Positions 16,654-25,307 of a DNA stretch of 64,000 bases are shown here, piece after piece; the stretch's first letter is position 1; every line of letters starts with the position of its first letter. The notes beneath the pieces were generated by a model, which ran no database searches, was not told the DNA's origin, and was given only the letters and a program-made list of their open reading frames with translations. The translations under genes and the position numbers were made by a program. Location of the stretch: contig NZ_JNIA01000028.1 of the NCBI RefSeq assembly GCF_000701265.1, positions 1-64,000 of the forward strand, in the 5' to 3' direction. This DNA comes from Legionella wadsworthii DSM 21896 = ATCC 33877 (GTDB lineage: Bacteria > Pseudomonadota > Gammaproteobacteria > Legionellales > Legionellaceae).

Positions 16654-16829
16654 ATTTGCCCCCTAATAAATCAAAAACATTTCTAAATGCTGTAGAGATT
16701 GCTTTGTGTGCAAAAAATTTTTTGAAAATTTACAAGATACTTCCATATAAGAAATTGACCAGATAAAACTAAGTGGATCCAAATTTTGAATTGCTTTAAT
16801 GGGTTTCTAAATAGAAGTAGTCGATGTAT

Positions 16830-16895
16830 TCAGAAATTGGTTAGAAATAAAGTGTCTTGAACACATTTTAAGGATGGAATAAGTTGTTTTTTCAT
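16830..16895 (-). CDS. Tiny leader ORF 2 (21 aa) upstream of mscS
   Basis: ATG at 16895 with AGGAG five bases upstream. The product starts MKKQLIPSLKCVQDTLF. Its start overlaps the stop of leader ORF 1 by ATGA, which suggests translational coupling. It ends 176 bases before the mscS start. It may be a leader peptide or a decayed gene remnant. Confidence 0.35.
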   Translation of the reverse strand: MKKQLIPSLKCVQDTLFLTNF

Positions 16896-16924
16896 AAAAA
16901 TCTCCTGGTCACATCAACATTCAT
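16892..16924 (-). CDS. Tiny leader ORF 1 (10 aa) upstream of mscS
   Basis: ATG at 16924 preceded by GAGGG. It encodes MNVDVTRRFL and ends in the ATGA shared with leader ORF 2. It lies about 27 bases downstream of the predicted -10 box. Very short, so the evidence is only its ribosome site and the overlap. Confidence 0.3.
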   Translation of the reverse strand: MNVDVTRRFL

Positions 16925-16950
16925 ATACCCTCTATAAAGTTGACATATTC

Positions 16951-17015
16951 AGCATACAAAAATTTTTTTATACTTGTCAATATTAATTTGACAAATACTT
17001 AATTAAATTTGTCAA
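16951..17015 (-). promoter_or_regulatory. Promoter with triple TTGTCAA/TTGACAA sites for mscS leader
   Basis: Minus strand: TTGACA (16980-16975), an 18-base spacer and TATGCT (16956-16951). The palindrome TTGTCAA-TATTAAT-TTGACAA spans 16974-16994, and a third half-site TTGTCAA lies at 17009-17015. Same half-sites as upstream of the RecX-like, secreted-protein and subtilase genes. Confidence 0.6.
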
Positions 17016-17110
17016 ATTTGTAAAGGGGAGATATTGGTAAAATTGAAGAACAGGCTTATTTTATATGTTCCAGGACTTTATCATCCCTTTTATGTCCGCC
17101 CAAATGACAA

Positions 17111-17131
17111 AAACCACCCGAAGGTGGTTTT
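17111..17131 (+). terminator. Hairpin with CGAA loop
   Basis: AAACCACC-CGAA-GGTGGTTT is a perfect 8-bp stem, followed by one more T and CGC. It could be a weak terminator. It lies in a 340-base stretch before the helicase gene where I see no convincing gene: a 90-codon frame from TTG 17034 has an ill-placed ribosome site, no recognisable product and this hairpin inside it. Confidence 0.45.
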
Positions 17132-17366
17132 CGCAATAGGAAGGACTAGGGGGCAAGCCCGAAGTATCATCCTATACTTTAAATATAGCTTCTATTTCTT
17201 AATTGTCAAATTATTACACATGCAACTCATCCTCGGCCATGCCGGTAGATTCCAGTGGATATGGACGAATTATAGTCATAATTACCGTATCTTTGTGGTA
17301 AGATGAAAAGGATTTCGTTCTAAAAAATATTAGAACTCAACTTGTCGAATCCTGTTTTCTCCTTGC

Positions 17367-19763
17367 ATGAAAAAATATAACTTATCCGTCAATGAATTAG
17401 CCCTACCCTCTCCACGGGAAGGAAGTATCGATACATACTCAGGGTTAGGGCCTACATCAAAATTAGCCATCAAGGCGCATCAAAAATTTCAAGCCATCCA
17501 ACACAAACAACACGCACATTATTGTTCAGAAGTGATCACCCTGCATTCAATCCCCTATAAAAGATTCGTTTTCAATATATCAGGACGGATGGATGGGGTT
17601 TACTATGGAGATCCTGTTCGCATTGAGGAAATAAAAACCGCTTTCGAACCACAAAAACTTATCGAGCTACTCGCTGAAAATTATTTCACCCATCCTTATT
17701 GGCTACAGCTGCAAGTCTACGGTTACATTCATTGGTTAAAAAGTAAAACTATTCCTAAATTAAATTTATTAATTATTTCGCTGCGTCACCATAAAACTCA
17801 TTCTCTCTCCCTGGATTTTAATATAGAGCTTTTTGAGCAATGGCTAGATAGACGTTTCAGTGAATTAGCAGCAGACATTCATGAAGCCAAAAAAAGAATC
17901 GAGCGTCGTAAGAAACACAGCGCAAAACTCATTTTTCCTTTTGAACAACCAAGGGCGCATCAAAAAGAACTTATCGAATCCGTAGTTCAGGGCATGCATT
18001 ATAAAAAGCCGATGCTCATTCAAGCGCCTACTGGATTAGGAAAGACAATGGGCATACTTTTCCCTACTTTAAAAGAATCATTGAGTAGGGGTCAAAAAAC
18101 GATATATGTTACCCCTAAAAATACGCAGCATCAGATTGCATTAAATACCGTTCGTCTTTTGCAGTCTAAAAAAGTTGCCTTTAAATCATTAACGCTTACT
18201 TCGAAAAAAAAATTATGCATGAAAAACGAACCGATATGTAACAGTAAGAAGTGTGAATTTGCGGAAAATCATTATTCTAAATGCGCAGCAAATAACTTGT
18301 TAGAGCAAGCGAAAAAACAAAAGAACTTAAATGCTGATTACTTTAAAGAACTCGCGAAAACTTATTACATCTGTCCTTATGAATTACAAATGGAATGCAT
18401 CCCCTATGTTGACGTAGTTATTGGGGATTACAACTATGTCTTTTCGATAACACATGCCAATTCACGGATTGCTGCAATCCCCCTGGGAGAAGTAGAAAAA
18501 CCCAATTTGGTCATTGATGAAGTCCATAATCTGCCCGCTAGGAGTATGGATTATTTCTCTACTCAATTGGCAGTAAAATTTTTTGAATTCTATCTCAATG
18601 CATTAGATAAATACCCCCAACCTTTTCAACAAAAATTGAAAAATATTGTTTCTCAATGCATTAATACTATTCATCAATGCGCAGTCCCTGGGGTTCTGAA
18701 ACCTCACCTCGCAAAGGTTAGTGAACGGGCGTTTAAGGAGCAAGAGGAAATATTAAACCAATTTTTAAGTGAGTATTTAGAATCTGATATTCGAATTGAA
18801 GCTGAAGATCCGATCTTAAAACTATGCAATTATTGGTCTGAATTTACTGCTGCGCTAGAGTTTGTCGGTGAGGGGCATGAAGAATTTTTTATTTTTTTTG
18901 ATCCTTCAAAAAATATTTTGAAAATTAGTTGTTGTGATGCCTCCAATTACCTAAGGGAACATTACCCCAATTTTCAACAAATCATTGGTTTTTCCGCTAC
19001 TTTAAAACCGTTTGCTTATTACAGTCAACTCATTGGCCTGAATCAGCCCAACCTTCAAACGAAAGAGTTCTCGTCCCCATTTTCCCAAAAAAATCGTAAA
19101 CTCATATTTATCCCGCAAGTATCTACTAAATACAAAGATCGCCAATCCAATTATTTAAAAATTGTGGAGGTCATAAAGCGCATTACTGTCTTAAAGCCCG
19201 GAAACTATTTTATTTTTTTTCCTAGTTTTGAATTTTTAGAGCATGTATTTCGCCATATGATAACTCCACCCAATTTTAAATTGATTCGCCAAGAACGACT
19301 CATGAATGCTGCCGAATCAAGAAGCCTGCTTAAAAAACTTCACCAATTAGATACAAATCATTTATTTTTCGCAGTACAAGGAGGGATCTTTTCAGAAGGA
19401 ATTGATTATGTGGGTGACTTAGCCATTGGTGCATTCATCGTGGGGCCGCCACTACCAATTTTTGATTGGGAGCGGGAACAAATGAAAAATTATTATGATG
19501 CCCGTTATAAAGAAGGGAAAGAATATGCTTATATTTACCCCGCGATGGCTAAAGCCATTCAAGCAGCAGGTCGAGTCATTCGCACAGAAACAGATAAAGG
19601 GTTAATAGTACTCCTGGATAATCGGTTCCTTCATCCCACCTACAGTCAATGCATGCCCAAGGATTGGTTCGACCAGACACCAGGAGAACTTGTGTCGCAA
19701 TCCATCCTTAAGGAGATAGCCTCTTTCTGGAACCAGGAACAGGAGAATAAGACCAGTCTTTAA
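17367..19763 (+). CDS. RecB-type nuclease plus XPD/DinG-like helicase fusion
   Basis: 798 residues. The N-terminal 170 residues look like a PD-(D/E)XK nuclease of the RecB/Cas4 class: GRMDG at 73-77, EEIK at 87-90 and QLQVYGY at 115-121. A superfamily 2 helicase of the XPD/DinG type follows: Walker A PTGLGKT at 221-227, a cysteine-rich insert (C284, C291, C296, C306, C336 among the candidates) that could hold a 4Fe-4S cluster, DEVH at 384-387, and late motifs QGGIFSEGIDY and QAAGRVIR. It should unwind DNA 5' to 3' and may cut it. The ATG at 17367 has no clear ribosome site. Followed after 84 bases by the exonuclease-like/GIY-YIG gene, forming a likely operon for DNA repair or defence. Confidence 0.85.
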   Translation: MKKYNLSVNELALPSPREGSIDTYSGLGPTSKLAIKAHQKFQAIQHKQHAHYCSEVITLHSIPYKRFVFNISGRMDGVYYGDPVRIEEIKTAFEPQKLIELLAENYFTHPYWLQLQVYGYIHWLKSKTIPKLNLLIISLRHHKTHSLSLDFNIELFEQWLDRRFSELAADIHEAKKRIERRKKHSAKLIFPFEQPRAHQKELIESVVQGMHYKKPMLIQAPTGLGKTMGILFPTLKESLSRGQKTIYVTPKNTQHQIALNTVRLLQSKKVAFKSLTLTSKKKLCMKNEPICNSKKCEFAENHYSKCAANNLLEQAKKQKNLNADYFKELAKTYYICPYELQMECIPYVDVVIGDYNYVFSITHANSRIAAIPLGEVEKPNLVIDEVHNLPARSMDYFSTQLAVKFFEFYLNALDKYPQPFQQKLKNIVSQCINTIHQCAVPGVLKPHLAKVSERAFKEQEEILNQFLSEYLESDIRIEAEDPILKLCNYWSEFTAALEFVGEGHEEFFIFFDPSKNILKISCCDASNYLREHYPNFQQIIGFSATLKPFAYYSQLIGLNQPNLQTKEFSSPFSQKNRKLIFIPQVSTKYKDRQSNYLKIVEVIKRITVLKPGNYFIFFPSFEFLEHVFRHMITPPNFKLIRQERLMNAAESRSLLKKLHQLDTNHLFFAVQGGIFSEGIDYVGDLAIGAFIVGPPLPIFDWEREQMKNYYDARYKEGKEYAYIYPAMAKAIQAAGRVIRTETDKGLIVLLDNRFLHPTYSQCMPKDWFDQTPGELVSQSILKEIASFWNQEQENKTSL

Positions 19764-19847
19764 AAGGTCGAAATGACTCTTTTTGACTTTATTCTTTTGT
19801 TTCATTAAAGTCTGTCCCTTAAGCAATATCGTCTTTTTCATCTCTAT

Positions 19848-21401
19848 ATGCATGAGTTGTCACAAAAAAAAGTTTTAATCATAGATTGCCAAACCACGGG
19901 GATGCATCCAAGCAATGGATTTTTATTGCAATTGGGATGGAGCATCATCAATCCCCAAAAAATACATCCCTTAAAGATTGAAAAATGGACGCTCAAAATA
20001 CCTGAGCATGAACAAATCCCTGCAAAAATTAGAAGGTTACTGCAAATAACCGATGAAGAGTTAAGCCAAAGTATTGAACCCTCTAGCGTATTTGGCAAAC
20101 TACAAAGTACTTTAAAAAAACTAGGACCTGAACCTATTGTTATCGCGCATTATGCCCAATTTGAAAGCAGCTTTTTAAAGCAGTTCTATAAAGAACACCT
20201 TGGCACAGATCAGTTTAATTTTGAACTATTCTGTTCTCAAAAAATTGCCAAACGTTTGTTTCCAAATCTGCCGAGTCATAATCTAAAAGCCATGGCCGGC
20301 TTTTTTAAAATGCCTAATACACCCAAAAATGAAGTAAGCTCTCATGTCGCCATGACGGCAACCGTATGGAGTGAATTAATTCCTGTGCTGATATCACAAA
20401 ATATTTTTTCCTACAGCAGCCTTTCAGGTTGGCTCAGCACAAAGAGCAAAGCCATAAAACCTTACCAATTTGAATACAACATTGAGCGGTTAATGCGTTT
20501 AGAAATAACAACCAAACCGGGTGTATATCGGATGTTAGCAAAAGATAAAAGTATTCTGTATGTAGGAAAAGCAACCTCGCTTAAATCCAGGGTTAACTCA
20601 TATTTTCGCGGCGTAAAAAATAGAGATCGACGCAAGCTGGAAATGTTGGCGCAAGTCTGGGATATTGAAACAATAGAATGTGAAACGCCCCTTGAAGCTG
20701 CTTTACTTGAATCAGATGAAATCAAAAAATGGAACCCTCCATACAATGTTTTATTAAAAGCTGGCAATAGAAAAATCATTTTTTATAACTATGAGTTCAC
20801 CCAGTTCTCCGAAAATAAAGACGCTACTTTTTTTAATGGACCTTTTAAACCATACGATGAACTCATGATCTTACTCGAACTCATCGAGGCTATTGAAACA
20901 AAGAAATTGCTCACTTATTCAGAAGAAGGCATGACCGCAGATGTGATGAGCGCAGCATGGAATATATTTCGTTCCACCTATGAGCTGGAGTCCTTGAAAA
21001 TAGATCGTACTAATTTGAGAAATATCTTATTCATTGCTTATAAAATGTTACAGGGTTTTGAAAAGATTCATGGTAAAGGTGGTTTTCAAAAATGGTGGGT
21101 TCATGAAAAAAAGAAAAATCTGGAAGATGAGCTAAGTCTGGAACAAAAATTTGCAAATAAAATTGCCCGAATTTTTATAAGAGCGGCGGAAACAAAACGA
21201 AAAAGCAGGCAACTGAATCTTTTATATAATTCTTCCATAATGATTTATTCAACCCAAAAAAAAATAACATTAATCAATGGAGAATTCGAGGATCATCTTA
21301 ACTCCAGGCCGATAAAAAATAATGGCTTTAATTTACATCATTATGATCGATTATCGCTTTTACTTTCAGCAAAAATTAAAAAAGTAATCGTTTCCGAATA
21401 A
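19848..21401 (+). CDS. DnaQ-like (degenerate) plus GIY-YIG (UvrC/Cho-like) fusion nuclease
   Basis: 517 residues. Residues 8-180 have the DnaQ/DEDDh exonuclease layout but with altered acids: DCQTTG at 13-18 where DxETTG is usual, AHYAQFE at 100-106 where FD is usual, and HVAMT at 166-170 where HxAxxD is usual. Residues 222-305 form an intact GIY-YIG endonuclease domain like UvrC/Cho: GVY 225-227, YVG 238-240, Arg248 and Glu288 in LEAALLESDEIK, with PPYNVLL. The C-terminal 200 residues are unassigned. DEDDh-GIY-YIG fusions are known in bacteria and are thought to act in nucleotide excision-type repair. Here the exonuclease part is probably a non-catalytic DNA-binding module. Confidence 0.85.
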   Translation: MHELSQKKVLIIDCQTTGMHPSNGFLLQLGWSIINPQKIHPLKIEKWTLKIPEHEQIPAKIRRLLQITDEELSQSIEPSSVFGKLQSTLKKLGPEPIVIAHYAQFESSFLKQFYKEHLGTDQFNFELFCSQKIAKRLFPNLPSHNLKAMAGFFKMPNTPKNEVSSHVAMTATVWSELIPVLISQNIFSYSSLSGWLSTKSKAIKPYQFEYNIERLMRLEITTKPGVYRMLAKDKSILYVGKATSLKSRVNSYFRGVKNRDRRKLEMLAQVWDIETIECETPLEAALLESDEIKKWNPPYNVLLKAGNRKIIFYNYEFTQFSENKDATFFNGPFKPYDELMILLELIEAIETKKLLTYSEEGMTADVMSAAWNIFRSTYELESLKIDRTNLRNILFIAYKMLQGFEKIHGKGGFQKWWVHEKKKNLEDELSLEQKFANKIARIFIRAAETKRKSRQLNLLYNSSIMIYSTQKKITLINGEFEDHLNSRPIKNNGFNLHHYDRLSLLLSAKIKKVIVSE

Positions 21402-21482
21402 GTAAACCAATCAATTCATGGATAACAAAATCTTGTTCCTGGGTAGTTTCCTAACAAAGCCATGAATTCACTGGATGTATGG

Positions 21483-21502
21483 ATTCCCGCCTGCGCGGGA
21501 AT
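21483..21502. repeat. GC-rich palindromic intergenic repeat
   Basis: ATTCCCGC-CTGC-GCGGGAAT, a perfect 8-bp stem followed by GACA. It belongs to the dispersed palindrome type also seen at 21643 and, degenerate, at 903. Confidence 0.65.
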
Positions 21503-21602
21503 GACAAGGAAAAAGCATTTTTCTGTATTTCTATTTAATCATGGGTTTATTGAAACAAAGTATCACTCTGTGTAAGCAAGAATCTGTCAACAAAGTCAGG
21601 AA

Positions 21603-21662
21603 CTAGTAAAACGGTGTGATTCTGGACTAACAAAACGGTGTTATTCCCGCGATGGCGGGAAC
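21603..21662. repeat. Degenerate duplicated repeat unit with palindrome
   Basis: An imperfect 24-base direct repeat (ACTAGTAAAACGGTGTGATTC at 21603 and ACTAACAAAACGGTGTTATTC at 21627) ends in the palindrome ATTCCCGC-GATG-GCGGGAA. The 300-base spacer 21402-21718 appears made largely of such repeat debris, with no gene seen. Confidence 0.5.
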
Positions 21663-21718
21663 CCTGTCGCCAGCACGGCTATGGATTATCCTGTTCATGC
21701 GGTGAATGACGTCATATT

Positions 21719-22096
21719 CTATTTCTTTGTTTCCCAGAATGCGATATGAGCACCTGTAGGATCTTTTATAATTGCAAAAAGTCCCATATCGCCAACCTGG
21801 GTTACTTCTTTCATTTCTTGAGCGCCGTTCTGTTTGGTTTCAAGGGTTTCTGCAACATCATTGACTAAAATATAGGCCATCCAATGGGGTGGAATCTCAT
21901 TTTGTAAATCGTTTGGAATCTGCCAAATACCCGCAAATTCCCTATCGTTGTTATGAATCAAAGTGTAGGTCATTTCACCGGTGGAAATTTCTTTAAATTT
22001 CCACCCTAATACTTTACTATAAAAGTCTTTGGCTTTATTCACATCTGCAGTTGCTAATTCATTCCAGCAAAATTGGCCCATAGAGTCTTCTGACAT
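21719..22096 (-). CDS. VOC-superfamily (glyoxalase/bleomycin-resistance fold) protein
   Basis: 125 residues, one VOC module: start QFCWNELATADVNKAKDFYSKVLGWKFKEI, then MTYTLIHNNDREFAGI, and the end FAIIKDPTGAHIAFWE, where Glu and nearby His could bind metal. AAGGAA precedes the ATG. Similar proteins are annotated as glyoxalase-like with undefined substrate. Stand-alone gene downstream of a repeat-rich spacer. Enzyme activity cannot be stated. Confidence 0.88.
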   Translation of the reverse strand: MSEDSMGQFCWNELATADVNKAKDFYSKVLGWKFKEISTGEMTYTLIHNNDREFAGIWQIPNDLQNEIPPHWMAYILVNDVAETLETKQNGAQEMKEVTQVGDMGLFAIIKDPTGAHIAFWETKK

Positions 22097-22202
22097 GATA
22101 ATTCCTTATTTTGAATGTTTTGAATAAACTTATCTTCTCATAAGAAGTTATGAATTAGAATGGTGATAAGAAAGAAACTCCAAAAAGAGTGAGCCTTCTA
22201 AC

Positions 22203-23444
22203 TTATCGACTTAGAATTTCATTAAAATGAGTGATGATAAACTGTATTACTATAAAAAAAACCACTAAGAATATCGGTACAAGAAGCGATAAATTACCTC
22301 TATTTATTGGTTTTGAGCCACTGTTTACATTCACATTGATAGTGTCTGAGTTTGTTGAATCATAAAAAGTATCTTTATCCACTACAATAGCTTGGGGCGG
22401 TAATTGTTCCGATTCAGTTTTGGTACGATTGGTTTTTTTTACAGCAGTTCCTATAGCTAGAAACTCAATTAAACCATTACCTATTTGGTACACATAAGTT
22501 TTTATGCCTACGACATCATCTGCTCCTATAGATTGCGCTTCTTCATTGATAATTGCCAATGCATTTTCACGGGCATGATAAATCATTCGGGTTAATTCAT
22601 TAATTTCTCCACGAACAAATGATTTAATCACTGACGTAAACCCACCTATCAACCCCAAAGAGTAAACCGAAGTTCCCAATAATAATTTGACAGGAGCATA
22701 CCCTAAGCGAGCCATATTCCACATTTCAATGTTCGTCATATCACTTGTGGCTACATCATTGCTCGAACCAGTCATTAATTGTGGATTTCTAGAGGCAGTA
22801 CCAATCATAAGCATTTCATTAACGCCGCCAAACGGCAAAACTGTCGTTTTAATTCCTAATACAGCATTGGCGTTGTACTGTTTTGCGTGAGCTATAATAC
22901 GATTTAATGCCAAATGCCTGGTTTTATTAAAAATATCGGAATATTCCTTAATCTCTCCACGGCCTAAAGTTTTCAAGCTGCCGATAAACCCGCGTCCTAA
23001 CCCCATGGAATAAGCTACATTACCAAAAGAGAAACATATCGGTTTATAACCTGCATCAAGTTGGGCATACAATTCCTGACCATCTGCCGATGTCGAGAAT
23101 TTGTCTTTATCCGCACCATCTTCAGCATAGATTACCGAGCCGATAGATAAAAACTCAATGTTTGTCCCGTGAAAAATGAGTTGACTGGTTACTCCGGTAA
23201 TACCTGTTGCATTTTTGCTTACAGCCTCTTCTAATAATCGTTTGTATGCGGTTTCTCTCCCCTCTTCTATGAGTGAGGTTACTTGTGTTAGTTCCCCCCC
23301 CAGCATGGCCTTAAAACCTGAGCCTACACTACCGATTATACCCAAAGAATGGACACTGTTTCCGACAACAATAGAACCAGGAGAATAATTTTTTAGTTGC
23401 AGACAAAATATTTCATTTCCAGATAATCCTGTAGTCACTGACAT
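22203..23444 (-). CDS. Triple YbjQ/DUF74-repeat, C-terminally anchored membrane protein
   Basis: 413 residues from the ATG at 23444, which has AAGGAAG upstream. Three YbjQ-like repeats are visible: VVGNSVHSLGIIGSVGSGFKAMLGGELTQV, a second with VAYSMGLGRGFIGSLKTLGRGEIKEY, and a third with LGTSVYSLGLIGGFTSVIKSFVRGEINEL. Each is followed by a helix with (N)A.GI.GVK-like sequence, as in the putative heavy-metal-binding YbjQ family. A membrane segment near the end (LLVPIFLVVFFIVIQFIITHF) anchors it. YbjQ proteins are normally single-domain homopentamers, so three linked copies plus an anchor is unusual. Function unknown. Confidence 0.8.
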   Translation of the reverse strand: MSVTTGLSGNEIFCLQLKNYSPGSIVVGNSVHSLGIIGSVGSGFKAMLGGELTQVTSLIEEGRETAYKRLLEEAVSKNATGITGVTSQLIFHGTNIEFLSIGSVIYAEDGADKDKFSTSADGQELYAQLDAGYKPICFSFGNVAYSMGLGRGFIGSLKTLGRGEIKEYSDIFNKTRHLALNRIIAHAKQYNANAVLGIKTTVLPFGGVNEMLMIGTASRNPQLMTGSSNDVATSDMTNIEMWNMARLGYAPVKLLLGTSVYSLGLIGGFTSVIKSFVRGEINELTRMIYHARENALAIINEEAQSIGADDVVGIKTYVYQIGNGLIEFLAIGTAVKKTNRTKTESEQLPPQAIVVDKDTFYDSTNSDTINVNVNSGSKPINRGNLSLLVPIFLVVFFIVIQFIITHFNEILSR

Positions 23445-23549
23445 AATTTCTTCCTTGAGCATCATTCTTTATTATATTGAGTGTAGTTGTTTTTTCTACT
23501 CAAAGTAAAATTGTAGCCCGCTTATAAATATGCATTATCTAATCGCCGC

Positions 23550-25079
23550 CTATGTCAATGAGTAACAAGGCATATTTGGGTTTTCTTCTATTTGCTGAGG
23601 ATCAAAAATACGATAAATTTCTTGAGGAACATTATTTTTGGATTGCAGTTGTTTTTGATAGGCATCGTTCAATCGATAGACGGTATAAATAAGGGTCAGG
23701 CCCAATGCTACAGGCCAGGATGCGACAGCTGCAGTAATAATGAATGCAATTCCTCCTGCATTAAAAAGTAAGCTTTTCCAAAATTCCTGGTATTGTTTGT
23801 TACACTCCTCTTTCAGATGGCCTAACAATTGTAGATGGTGTGCATCATCAAGTATTTTGGAGTTCTGTACTTCACGCCGTAGTGCAATAGAAGATTTTTG
23901 ATATTTTTTATACTCTTCAGCAGTGTTATAAAAAGCATTACCCAGTAAAGCCAGTAACGCCAGTCCACCTAATGCAAGCGGACCTGTACATAACATACTC
24001 ATGGCAAAGCTGGTTGCGATGATGTTTGCACCCACGATGTTTATCACAAAAAAACTGCATTGTGCCTCCCATTCATCATTAAGGATATCCAGCTGACGCT
24101 GGATCACTGCATGCTCCAATCCTGAAGCTGTTTCTAACTGAATCTCTAATTCCACGACGCGCACCTGGTGTTGGTTTGCTTCGAAAATCCATTGGGCAAA
24201 CAGCAATAAGGTATCAAAAGTAAGAAATGCAACGGTGATGATCGGAACAACTGACTCTGAAATCTTAAAAAAATTATAATAGGTAGTGAGTAATCCGATC
24301 ACGGCCCAAACCAAGTCATTGGCCAGGGTAAAACCTCGCTTTTCCAATTCTTGTTTCCATATTGTAAGTACTGCTAATTCATCTTTTTCTAAGGCTTCAG
24401 CAATATGTTTGATTAAAAGAAATAAATTGATAAAAAAACGTAGGGCATACAGTAGAATTCCTAAATCGGTAATGGCTTCGCGTGATACATTTAAAAAATG
24501 AATGCCTTCTATAAAACTGTATGGATTGTTAATAATTTGGTTAAATTCTTCAATTATTTTTGAAATCGAGCTCTTTTGAAGGTAAACAATCAAATAATTT
24601 GCTAAACCACGACTGTAAGAAAATTGGGAGCGCTTGGTATTAATGTTTCCAATATATTGGCGGAGTTTGGAAATACTCATAAATGAAGAAACATAACTCA
24701 GTATATTCGTCTGTAGTTCGTCAAATATAAATACAAGAAAACTATCAATGAATTTTTGATCCTCCTCCACATCTGTTTTACCATAATTCTCTACTTTTTT
24801 TCGGATTTGTTTTAATTTTTCTATTTCAGAGCAAACATAATCCAGCTCATAATATTGAATCAGCAAATCACACAATAATAATAAATAAAGAACTATCGAA
24901 TCGTGTTCCATCCAGTGCGATTTATTCGACATAAGAATTAAATTCATCGTAGAAAGTTCATACTTCAACTGATTTAAATCAAATTCTTTTTCTTTGAAGG
25001 AAAAATTATTCTGTTTGGGGGAATGATTAAAAAAGCTTTGTTTTATGAGACTAAATTTTGAATTTCCCATAAAAAACAT
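23550..25079 (-). CDS. Large membrane protein of unknown function, candidate effector
   Basis: 509 residues. The N-terminal 190 are helical and charged, with KLKQIRKKVENYGKTDVEED. Hydrophobic hairpins follow near 215-235, 260-295, 345-385 (INIVGANIIATSFAMSML and LALGGLALLALLGNA) and 445-480. Helical segments between them look coiled-coil (VRVVELEIQLETASGLEHAVIQRQLD). There is no signal peptide. I do not recognise the family. Paired hydrophobic hairpins in a protein without export signal resemble membrane-inserting Legionella effectors, but this is inference. Confidence 0.65.
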   Translation of the reverse strand: MFFMGNSKFSLIKQSFFNHSPKQNNFSFKEKEFDLNQLKYELSTMNLILMSNKSHWMEHDSIVLYLLLLCDLLIQYYELDYVCSEIEKLKQIRKKVENYGKTDVEEDQKFIDSFLVFIFDELQTNILSYVSSFMSISKLRQYIGNINTKRSQFSYSRGLANYLIVYLQKSSISKIIEEFNQIINNPYSFIEGIHFLNVSREAITDLGILLYALRFFINLFLLIKHIAEALEKDELAVLTIWKQELEKRGFTLANDLVWAVIGLLTTYYNFFKISESVVPIITVAFLTFDTLLLFAQWIFEANQHQVRVVELEIQLETASGLEHAVIQRQLDILNDEWEAQCSFFVINIVGANIIATSFAMSMLCTGPLALGGLALLALLGNAFYNTAEEYKKYQKSSIALRREVQNSKILDDAHHLQLLGHLKEECNKQYQEFWKSLLFNAGGIAFIITAAVASWPVALGLTLIYTVYRLNDAYQKQLQSKNNVPQEIYRIFDPQQIEENPNMPCYSLT

Positions 25080-25307
25080 CCATGAATTGAATGTAATTTT
25101 TTCAATTGTACTATAGCTTTTTAAAACAAATTAAAACAATAGTGTTAATTTTCAGCAAAAAAATAGTTAAAAATTGGAATGGTATTCCTCGAAAGGACAA
25201 AACAGCCCCCTTTTTTTTCTAAATACATATTGATACACTCATCCCCCAAATATCCCTAGATCCGAGATATCAAGTTGATTGGTGATGCAAATAATCATTC
25301 TGATTTC

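Noticed and set aside
17034-17306. 90-codon ORF from a TTG start
   Set aside because: The ribosome site is only three bases from the TTG, the product is unlike any family, and a hairpin lies inside it. More likely non-coding.
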